Source: Fimbriimonadales bacterium
GTDB taxonomy: Bacteria; Armatimonadota; Fimbriimonadia; Fimbriimonadales; GBS-DC
Length of the DNA stretch: 12,157 nucleotides
Assembly (NCBI GenBank): GCA_025060055.1
Contig: JANXCK010000062.1
Location: 1-12,157, forward strand
Reading direction: 5' to 3'
Each line of letters begins with the position of its first letter. The stretch's first letter is position 1. Shown one piece after another: positions 5,471 through 11,434 of the stretch. The notes below the pieces were generated by a model. That model had not been told where the DNA came from and searched no databases. It saw only the letters and a program-made list of their open reading frames with translations. The translations under genes and the position numbers were made by a program.

Positions 5471-6739
5471 ATGCGAGTGCAGAATAGTAGCAAAGTCGGA
5501 TGGCGCGCTCCGCGCGCACTTGTGGCGTTGGCGACAGTAGCGACGAGCTTCGGTCTTCTCTCCCTCGGCTTTTCCCAAGCGACGCTGACTTGGCTGGGCA
5601 CGCTGGGCGGCAACTTCAGCGAGGCGCATGCCGTCTCAGGCGACGGGCGCGTGGTGGTCGGCGTGGCGCGCAACTCTGCAGGGCAACTCCGCGCGTTCCG
5701 CTGGGTGCAAGGACAAGGCATGCAGGACTTGGGCACGCTGGGCGGTACGGAAGCAGAGGCGTGGGGCGTGTCGCTGGACGGGAACATCGTGGTCGGCGGC
5801 GCGCGCAACTCGGCAGGGCAGATGCGCCCCTTCCGCTGGGAGAACGGCAGTATGATTGACCTGGGCACGCTGGGCGGTTCGAACGGGATTGCGTGGGGCA
5901 TTTCGGGCAACGGCACGACAATTGTAGGGCGCGCCCAAACAAGCAGTGGCTTCTTCCGCGCCTTCCGCTGGCAGAACAGCGTGATGCAAGACCTGGGCAC
6001 GCTCGGCGGCAACGAGAGCCTCGCGCGCGGCGTCTCGTGTGACGGCAGCGTGGTGGTCGGCGCTGCGATGATACTCGGCAACGAGTACCGTCCCTTCCGC
6101 TGGACACAAAGCACAGGGCTGGTGCAACTGTCAATCATCAGTGGCAACGACGCAGGCGCACGGAATGTGACGCTGGACGGGAGAATCCCGGTGGGAATCT
6201 CGTCTCAGGTCAACATAGGATATCGTGCTGTGCGCTGGATACCGACAACCTCAGGATACACGCTTCAATCGCTCGGCACGCTGGGGGTGAACGGGTTCAG
6301 CGACGCCTGGGGCGTGGCTGTAGGCGGCAACTTGATTGTTGGAATGTCCACCAACTCTACCAATCCACGTGACGACAGAGCGATACGCTGGACACCACAG
6401 CGGGGGATCGATAACTTGAATATCGTCTACGCTGGCTTGGTGGGTGCGTCGGTTCTGGAGCATGCTTTTGCCGTCTCGCCCAGCGGACGCTACATCGTGG
6501 GGCGCGGTTTCAACGCCGCCACAGGGCGTCCGGAGGCGTTCCTGCTGGATACGGGTATCACAGGCGTCACGGGCGACACGAACGCCAATGGATGCGTGGA
6601 CGATAGCGACCTGCTGGCGGTGCTGTCCGACTTCGGCGCGTCGGGTCCGAACCGCCCTGCGGATGTCAACCGCGACGGCATTGTGGACGACGCTGACCTG
6701 TTGATTGTGCTGTGCAACTTCGGGTCAGGTTGTAATTAG
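5471..6739 (+). CDS. Secreted HAF-repeat beta-propeller protein with C-terminal dockerin
   Basis: A 422-residue exported protein. The N-terminus is a signal peptide (basic residues up to R15, hydrophobic about 16-34, likely cleavage near SQA at 35-37). Seven repeats of about 44-50 residues follow, starting near residues 41, 86, 130, 174, 219, 267 and 318. The pattern is xLGTLGG, then GVSxDGxxVVGxA, then R-AFRW. LGTLGG is exact at 42, 87, 131 and 175, and LGTLGV is at 268; the fifth and seventh units are diverged. This is the extracellular HAF repeat family, and seven units suggest a closed seven-bladed propeller (inference). Residues 367-418 are a dockerin type I-like domain with two calcium loops, beginning D369 (DTNANGCVDDSD) and D398 (DVNRDGIVDDAD). 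Start is fixed by AAGGAGG (5455-5461), 9 bases before the ATG. No enzymatic motif is seen; likely surface binding or assembly. Confidence 0.88.
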   Translation: MRVQNSSKVGWRAPRALVALATVATSFGLLSLGFSQATLTWLGTLGGNFSEAHAVSGDGRVVVGVARNSAGQLRAFRWVQGQGMQDLGTLGGTEAEAWGVSLDGNIVVGGARNSAGQMRPFRWENGSMIDLGTLGGSNGIAWGISGNGTTIVGRAQTSSGFFRAFRWQNSVMQDLGTLGGNESLARGVSCDGSVVVGAAMILGNEYRPFRWTQSTGLVQLSIISGNDAGARNVTLDGRIPVGISSQVNIGYRAVRWIPTTSGYTLQSLGTLGVNGFSDAWGVAVGGNLIVGMSTNSTNPRDDRAIRWTPQRGIDNLNIVYAGLVGASVLEHAFAVSPSGRYIVGRGFNAATGRPEAFLLDTGITGVTGDTNANGCVDDSDLLAVLSDFGASGPNRPADVNRDGIVDDADLLIVLCNFGSGCN

Positions 6740-6750
6740 CCTGCATCCGA

Positions 6751-6773
6751 GCGCCCCAGCTGTGAAGGGGCGT
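6751..6773. terminator. Weak hairpin after the HAF-dockerin gene
   Basis: GCGCCCC (6751-6757), 9-base loop, GGGGCGT (6767-6773; one G-T pair), 11 bases after the stop. No T-run follows, so if it ends transcription it would need a factor. It could equally be another dispersed palindrome. Confidence 0.3.
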
Positions 6774-6792
6774 GGCGTCCGTTTGCATGAAG

Positions 6793-6835
6793 TTCCAGCC
6801 GCGATGGGCGCAACTCCCGCAGGTCGCGGCTGGAA
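6793..6835. repeat. Perfect 12-bp inverted repeat with 19-base loop
   Basis: TTCCAGCCGCGA (6793-6804) pairs perfectly with TCGCGGCTGGAA (6824-6835). No reading frame across it is convincing. It lies in the 246-base spacer between the two dockerin genes, next to mosaic repeat material, and looks like one more member of the palindrome set. Confidence 0.75.
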
Positions 6836-6850
6836 ATTGTTTCTGCGCCC

Positions 6851-6946
6851 GCCTGCGCAGGCTAATACCGATTGGGGTGTCAAGTGAAACACGGCTGAAG
6901 CCGTTCACCCTCTGTCCAAGCACAGCACGGATGAGCATGTCCGTGC
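6851..6946. repeat. Palindrome mosaic, copy C (rearranged)
   Basis: It holds the 12-base palindrome GCCTGCGCAGGC (6851-6862), then GCTAATACC to GTCAAG (like 5087-5110), ACACGGCTGAAGCC (like 5021-5034) with stem ACGGCT (6891-6896)/AGCCGT (6899-6904), and TGTCCAAGC to GTCCGTGCC (6914-6947), which matches 2721-2755 of copy A. The last part forms a hairpin GCACGGA (6925-6931)/TCCGTGC (6940-6946). The modules are those of copies A and B in a different order. Confidence 0.65.
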
Positions 6947-6966
6947 CAAGGCGCATGGTGCGAACT

Positions 6967-6979
6967 TGTGCTATAATAG
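6967..6979 (+). promoter_or_regulatory. Promoter core TGTGCTATAATAG of the second dockerin gene
   Basis: An extended -10, TGCTATAAT, with TATAAT at 6972-6977. It ends only 8 bases before the ATG at 6986. With the usual distance, transcription begins near 6984, giving a leaderless mRNA. No Shine-Dalgarno is visible upstream of the ATG and no good -35 is seen. The 13-base core equals that of the HAF-dockerin gene. Confidence 0.75.
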
Positions 6980-6985
6980 GTTGCG

Positions 6986-8707
6986 ATGCGCCCGTTGCTC
7001 GTAGGATGGGGACTCGTTCTTGGGCTGCTGTGCGCGTATGCGCAGAGCGTGGCGTGGAGCCGCCTCTATTTGCAGCCGAACTCACGAGGGCTATTCCCGC
7101 AGGTTGCCGCCGTCGACTCGCAGGGCAATCTGATTATCGCAGGACGCTACATCCACGAGACGGAGGCGTTCAACAGCGTCGCGATTGTGAAGTACGCGCC
7201 AAACGGTGACCTGTTGTGGGCGCGCACTTTCGGCTTGCTGACAGAAGCCGAATATGCCGAAGCGATCGCTGTTGCGCCTGACGACTCGATTTACCTGGCA
7301 ATCACACGCGCAAACACCGACTCGGCGGCGTTCGTACAGCGGTGGTCTGCTGATGGTAATCTGCTCTGGTCTGTAGTCGTTAGCCTAAGCGTGTACGATG
7401 TGCCGCGTCAGCTCATCGCGCGTCCCGAAGGCGGTGTGGAGATGCTGCACGCTTTCGGTAGTTTCGGTATCGGCTTCGCGCGACTCATCTACGACGCGAA
7501 CGGCAACCAGATTGTCCAGAATCGGTATGACCAGCCTTCTACCTTTTTGGCGAACCGCACACCCGTTGGCATGGTGCGCGTGAACGCCGACACAACTTTG
7601 ATTATCTTCGTGGACGGCGAGGTGAACGAGCAGCCCCAATCGTTTACACATACCTACTTACGCGCTATTAACAACGCGGGCGCGACTATTTACGAGCGTA
7701 TCCTGCCCCTGCGCACAGAGAGGTTCGAACGCGCCAGCGACGGCTCGCTGTATCTGCTGGGCGACTACTGGAATCGCACTGCGCAGCAGATGCGCCTGCG
7801 CATGTGCCGTGTGAACCTCGCAAGTGGCGACCTGCTGGGGCAGTGGGAGTTGGGCGCGGCAGCGGGCGATGCAATCCCCGACGCGCTGGCAGTTAGCGGC
7901 ACAACGTGGCTGGCGAGCGGTAGCTGGGAGACAGCAACGGCTCGCGGTATCGCCTCCGTGTTGGGCTTACCCAACGGCACGCTGCTGGGCACGCAACTCC
8001 TCGAGGGCGTCTACCGTCCTGTGGCGGGCGTGGGCACGGCATCAGGCGCGTTGACGCTGCTCATCGGCGAGCTGCTGTCTAACCCCGATCGTTGGAAACC
8101 TGCGCTTCAGTGGCTGCGTGCCGATGGAACGCTGATGGCGCATGGCTACCTGCCACCACTCAGCGCCGTCGATGAGACGCCTGAGCTGCTCGTGGCTGCC
8201 CCCGACGGCGCGGTGTATGTCGTCGCCACCGTTAATCAGGGCGCCCAGAACATCCCTGGCGCGGGCATCTGGCGCATCAATCCGCCGCCGACGCTGAGCG
8301 GGCGCGTCATTCTGCAAAACTACCTGCCCGACCCCGCTGGCAAAACTGCGCAGTTCACCCTTGTGCGCGGCGCTCAAAGCGATTCGGTGACCCTCACGCT
8401 GGGCACAGGCGGCGCGTATAGCCTGCAAACGGGGCTTTCAGGCACAGTGCAAGTGCGCGTATATGTGCCTGGCTGGCTGGCACGACGCCAAACGCTCAGT
8501 ATAGGCAGCAGCGGCAGCGTGAACGCGGACTGGACACTCATCAACGGCGATGCCAACCGCGACAACCGCATCGACGATGCCGACCTGCTGCGCGTGCTGT
8601 TCCAGTTCGGCACGAGCGACGCCCAAGCCGACCTCAACGGCGACGGCATCGTGAATGATGCCGACTTGCTGATTGTGCTGTTCAACTTCGGTACAATTGG
8701 CGATTGA
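6986..8707 (+). CDS. Secreted SBBP-like beta-propeller protein with C-terminal dockerin
   Basis: A 573-residue exported protein. Residues 1-19 are a compact signal peptide (MRPLLVGWGLVLGLLCAYA, cleavage likely after AYA). Residues about 22-432 carry diverged propeller strands of SBBP/PQQ type, clearest at VDSQGNLIIAGRY (43-55), VKYAPNGDLLWARTFG (68-83) and VQRWSADGNLLWSVV (117-131), then ASDGSLYLLGDY (250-261) and APDGAVYVVATV (405-416). About 437-518 looks like a carboxypeptidase-regulatory-type beta sandwich (LSGRVILQNYLPDPAG, then TVQVRVYVPGWLARR). Residues 521-570 are a dockerin-like domain with calcium loops at D522 (DANRDNRIDDAD) and D549 (DLNGDGIVNDAD). No lipobox or catalytic motif is recognised. 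The ATG must be right because the signal peptide starts there, yet it has no Shine-Dalgarno. The stop overlaps the hisA start. Confidence 0.85.
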   Translation: MRPLLVGWGLVLGLLCAYAQSVAWSRLYLQPNSRGLFPQVAAVDSQGNLIIAGRYIHETEAFNSVAIVKYAPNGDLLWARTFGLLTEAEYAEAIAVAPDDSIYLAITRANTDSAAFVQRWSADGNLLWSVVVSLSVYDVPRQLIARPEGGVEMLHAFGSFGIGFARLIYDANGNQIVQNRYDQPSTFLANRTPVGMVRVNADTTLIIFVDGEVNEQPQSFTHTYLRAINNAGATIYERILPLRTERFERASDGSLYLLGDYWNRTAQQMRLRMCRVNLASGDLLGQWELGAAAGDAIPDALAVSGTTWLASGSWETATARGIASVLGLPNGTLLGTQLLEGVYRPVAGVGTASGALTLLIGELLSNPDRWKPALQWLRADGTLMAHGYLPPLSAVDETPELLVAAPDGAVYVVATVNQGAQNIPGAGIWRINPPPTLSGRVILQNYLPDPAGKTAQFTLVRGAQSDSVTLTLGTGGAYSLQTGLSGTVQVRVYVPGWLARRQTLSIGSSGSVNADWTLINGDANRDNRIDDADLLRVLFQFGTSDAQADLNGDGIVNDADLLIVLFNFGTIGD

Positions 8708-9438
8708 TGAAGTCGTTTGAAGTAATCCCCGCAATCGACCTGCGCGAGGGCTGCGTTGTGCGCCTGCTGCAGGGCGATTATGCTTATGCTACGCGCTACC
8801 ACGATGACCCGATTGCCGTTGCGCAGCACTGGGCGCAACGCGGCGCCCCGCGCCTGCATGTGGTGGACTTGGACGGCGCGCAGGCAGGCGAACCCGTGCA
8901 GCTGGCGCTCATCCAGCGCATAGCGCAGGCAGTCGAAATCCCGCTGCAGGTGGGCGGTGGCGTGCGCACAGAAACCCATCTCCAGCAACTGCTCCGCGCG
9001 GGTGCCGAGCGCGTGATTCTGGGCACGGTTGCTGTGCAAGACCCCGAGTTTGCAGGATGGGTGTTCCAGCGCTACGGGGAGCGTGTGGCGCTTGCGTTGG
9101 ATGTGAAGGCGGGCGCGCCCGCCGCGCACGGCTGGCAGGCTGTCGCCGACATGCCCTACTTGGAGTTCGCGCAGCAGATGGTGCAGCGCGGCGCTCGGCG
9201 CATCGTGTTTACCCAAGTTGAGCGGGACGGCACACTGCAAGGCGTTGAGATCGAACCGCTGATGTCCCTGCTGAAAACGGTTTCCGTGCCCGTGCTCGCC
9301 TCAGGCGGGATACGCGACGAAGCCGACATTCGTGTCCTGCGTGCGCTGGCGCAGTCTACCTCTTTGGAGGGCGTGATTGTGGGCAAGGCGCTGTACGAAG
9401 GCACGCTCGGCGATGAGTGGCTTCGGGTAAAGGGCTAA
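8707..9438 (+). CDS. hisA: ProFAR isomerase (HisA)
   Basis: A 243-residue (beta-alpha)8 barrel that opens the ribose of ProFAR to give PRFAR, the Amadori step of histidine synthesis. Visible are the first catalytic aspartate D11 (VIPAIDLREG), DLDGA (54-58), the first phosphate-binding GGGVR (83-87), ILGTVAV (104-110), the second catalytic aspartate D132 (ALDVKAG), FTQVERDGT (168-176) and the second phosphate site ASGGI (198-202). Both catalytic aspartates are present and length is typical. HisF is related, but its first catalytic residue would be in an ACLD-type motif, not AIDL. The ATG at 8707 uses the A of the preceding TGA, and a TTG at 8704 is an alternative. No Shine-Dalgarno is obvious, so translation probably depends on ribosomes finishing the dockerin gene. 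No hisF, hisH or hisI lies nearby. Confidence 0.94.
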   Translation: MKSFEVIPAIDLREGCVVRLLQGDYAYATRYHDDPIAVAQHWAQRGAPRLHVVDLDGAQAGEPVQLALIQRIAQAVEIPLQVGGGVRTETHLQQLLRAGAERVILGTVAVQDPEFAGWVFQRYGERVALALDVKAGAPAAHGWQAVADMPYLEFAQQMVQRGARRIVFTQVERDGTLQGVEIEPLMSLLKTVSVPVLASGGIRDEADIRVLRALAQSTSLEGVIVGKALYEGTLGDEWLRVKG

Positions 9439-9445
9439 TTTACTG

Positions 9446-10240
9446 TCAGCGAAGGGGGGCAATCCAGACGCCCTCGAACACCAGGGTCGCTTCGCCTGTG
9501 AGCCATAGCGTGTCGTCGTCGCGCCATTCGACTTGCAACACGCCGCCGGGCGTCCGCACTGAGACGCAGCGCCTCAAATCGCCTCTTAGCACCCCTGCCA
9601 CGGCAATCGCACACGCGCCCGTGCCACACGCCAGCGTCGCCCCAGCGCCGCGCTCCCAGAACCGCGCATGTACCGAATCGGCATGCTCCACTTGCGCCAC
9701 CGACACATTCGTGCGTTCGGGGAACAGCGCATGATGCTCGATGTGGGGTCCGAGCGTTTCCAGTGGCAACGCCTCTATGTTATTGACGAACACCACTGCG
9801 TGGGGCGCGCCAGTGTCTACGAGGAAGAGTTCCAGCCCGTCTATCGTTGCGCTCTGATTGGCGACTCTCGGACGCCCCATCTCAACGGTGAAGCGCCCAT
9901 CTGCTTGGCGAACGACGCCCCGAATGCCCGCGCCTGTCTCTACGGTGAGACAGGCAGTGGAAAGACGATGGTACTCGAACAGGTAGCGTGCGAAACAGCG
10001 AACACCGTTGCCGCACATCGGCGCTTCGGAGCCGTCCGCGTTCAGGATGCGCATGCGGTAATCCGCAACAAATGACGACTCTACCAAGAGCAGACCGTCT
10101 GCACCCACGCCGAACCGACGGTCGCACAGGCGCCGCGCCAAGGCTGCCAGCTCAATCTCAGGCAGGGGCTGCTTGAGTGTATCCAGCAGCACAAAATCGT
10201 TGCCTGCGCCGTGCAGTTTGTAGAACCGAAGCGGGTTCAC
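9446..10240 (-). CDS. dapF: Diaminopimelate epimerase
   Basis: A 264-residue PLP-independent epimerase that converts LL-DAP to meso-DAP for lysine and, in most bacteria, peptidoglycan. The two catalytic cysteines are present: C76 in MCGNGVRC and C205 in ACGTGAC. Other signatures are FYKLHGAGNDFV (6-17), GVGADGLL (45-52), NADGSEA (67-73), TGAPHAVVF (143-151), RTNVS (176-180) and RTPGGVLQVEW (229-239). Length is normal. The start is GTG at 10240, in a GTGA overlap with the hfq stop. The purine-rich GAGGA lies directly against the GTG, too close for normal initiation, so translational coupling to hfq is likely. It is last in the Uma2-miaA-hfq-dapF group and ends 7 bases from the hisA stop on the other strand. 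Confidence 0.95.
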   Translation of the reverse strand: MNPLRFYKLHGAGNDFVLLDTLKQPLPEIELAALARRLCDRRFGVGADGLLLVESSFVADYRMRILNADGSEAPMCGNGVRCFARYLFEYHRLSTACLTVETGAGIRGVVRQADGRFTVEMGRPRVANQSATIDGLELFLVDTGAPHAVVFVNNIEALPLETLGPHIEHHALFPERTNVSVAQVEHADSVHARFWERGAGATLACGTGACAIAVAGVLRGDLRRCVSVRTPGGVLQVEWRDDDTLWLTGEATLVFEGVWIAPLR

Positions 10241-10503
10241 TCCTCGAACTCGGTTTCGGGTTGCGCCTGTCGTGCCGAAGGTCCGTAGCCAGGCACGGGG
10301 CGCGAGGGCACAATCGAGGTGATAGCGTGTTTGTAGACCAACTGCACGGGCTTGCCAGGGCTTTCCAACAGAACGGTGAAAGCGTCGAAGCCGCGCACCG
10401 TGCCGCGCAGTTGCAGCCCGCCACTCAGGTAGATCGTCACACCGATCCCTTCCTTGCGCACCTGATTCAAAAACATATCCTGCAAATTAATCGACTTTGG
10501 CAT
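10237..10503 (-). CDS. hfq: RNA chaperone Hfq
   Basis: An 88-residue Sm-like protein that forms hexameric rings and matches small RNAs to mRNAs. Residues aligning with the known E. coli proximal RNA face are visible: Q8 (NLQDMFLNQVRKE), D40 and F42 (RGFDAFTVLL), and Y57-K58-H59 (LVYKHAITSI) in the Sm2 motif. The rim patch of basic residues is reduced to R16-K17. The tail (71-88) is short and ends in acidic PETEFEE, like the acidic tip that clears RNA in E. coli. The ATG at 10503 is chosen because GGGAGGG (10517-10511) lies 7 bases upstream and the family begins MPKSxNLQD; an upstream ATG at 10539 would add 12 residues unlike Hfq. It overlaps miaA by 17 bases and dapF by 4. Confidence 0.95.
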   Translation of the reverse strand: MPKSINLQDMFLNQVRKEGIGVTIYLSGGLQLRGTVRGFDAFTVLLESPGKPVQLVYKHAITSIVPSRPVPGYGPSARQAQPETEFEE

Positions 10504-11428
10504 CGTTTGACCCTCCCTGCTGAACCAGCAGTGAATCAATCAGTTGAGCGGTTCTTTCGCTCCCTTGACTCGCGTCTATCCACTGGACGCCCGGCTCTTT
10601 GCGGAACCAGGTGATTTGACGCTTGGCGAACCGCCGGGTATCGCGCTTCCAGAGCCGCACCGCCTCGTCCCAGCCGACGCGCCCCAGAATATACCCGATA
10701 AGGTGGCGATAGCCCAACCCTTTCAAGGCAGGTTGCTCAGGATTATACCCTTTTTCGAGCAGGCGTTGCACTTCCTGGAGCATGCCCTGCTCGATCATTT
10801 TGTCCACGCGCTGGTCGATGCGTCGATAGAGCAGTTCACGCGGCATCGTCAACCCGAACTTGAGGGCAGGCAGTTCCGCGTGCGCTTGGTATTGCCATTG
10901 GCTGATGGGCACGCCGGTCATTTCGTAGACTTCGAGGGCGCGGGTGATGCGCACGGCGTCGTTGGGATGGATTCGCGCTGCGGCGATGGGGTCTATCTGT
11001 TTCAGTCGCTCATGCAAGGCGGGCGCACCCACGCGCTCCACTTCCTTTTTCCAGCGGGCGCGGATTTCGGGGTCGGCAGGCGGGGGCGCAAGACTGAACC
11101 CGTGCAACAACACGCGAATGTACAGCCCCGTGCCCCCCACGATGAACACGCGCTTGCCCCGCGCCTGAATATCGGCAATTGCCTCCAGCGCGAGTTCGCG
11201 GAACCGCGCCGCGGTGAATACCTCGTCTGGGTCTGCCACATCGATCAGGTGGAACCGCACGCGACGCCGTTCCTCTGGCGTGGGCTTAGCAGAGCCAATA
11301 TCCAGCCCCCGATAAACCGCGCTGGAATCGGCGGAGATAATCTCGCCGTTCCAACGCTCCGCCAACAGGATGCCCACTTCCGTCTTGCCTGTGGCGGTTG
11401 GGCCCAGGATCACGATCAGCGGCTGCAC
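10487..11428 (-). CDS. miaA: tRNA dimethylallyltransferase MiaA
   Basis: A 313-residue enzyme that transfers dimethylallyl from DMAPP to N6 of A37 in tRNAs that read codons starting with U. Landmarks are the P-loop-like GPTATGKT (9-16), D34 in SADSSAVYRGLDIGSAKPT (32-50), HLIDVADPDE (60-69), FIVGGTGLYI (95-104), RIHPNDAVRITRALE (152-166), GLGYRHLIGY (237-246) and the tRNA-contacting RDTRRFAKRQITWFR (262-276). Length is typical. The start is GTG at 11428, 6 bases after the Uma2 stop. No strong Shine-Dalgarno is seen, which again suggests coupling to the upstream gene. It is followed by hfq in a 17-base overlap, the same miaA-hfq adjacency known in Escherichia coli and many other bacteria. Confidence 0.95.
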   Translation of the reverse strand: MQPLIVILGPTATGKTEVGILLAERWNGEIISADSSAVYRGLDIGSAKPTPEERRRVRFHLIDVADPDEVFTAARFRELALEAIADIQARGKRVFIVGGTGLYIRVLLHGFSLAPPPADPEIRARWKKEVERVGAPALHERLKQIDPIAAARIHPNDAVRITRALEVYEMTGVPISQWQYQAHAELPALKFGLTMPRELLYRRIDQRVDKMIEQGMLQEVQRLLEKGYNPEQPALKGLGYRHLIGYILGRVGWDEAVRLWKRDTRRFAKRQITWFRKEPGVQWIDASQGSERTAQLIDSLLVQQGGSNDAKVD

Positions 11429-11434
11429 GGCGCG

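Noticed and set aside
7022..7036. Lipoprotein signal (cysteine 16) in the second dockerin protein
   Set aside because: The residues before C16 (G-L-L) do not form a good lipobox, and AYA at 17-19 is a better signal peptidase I site.
8374..9240. 288-codon minus-strand open frame opposite the second dockerin gene and hisA
   Set aside because: The opposite strand codes for complete dockerin and HisA motifs; the antisense product shows no family features.
10504..10539. Longer Hfq starting at the ATG at 10539
   Set aside because: The 12 extra residues lie deep inside miaA and do not resemble Hfq; the ATG at 10503 has a good GGGAGGG 7 bases upstream.
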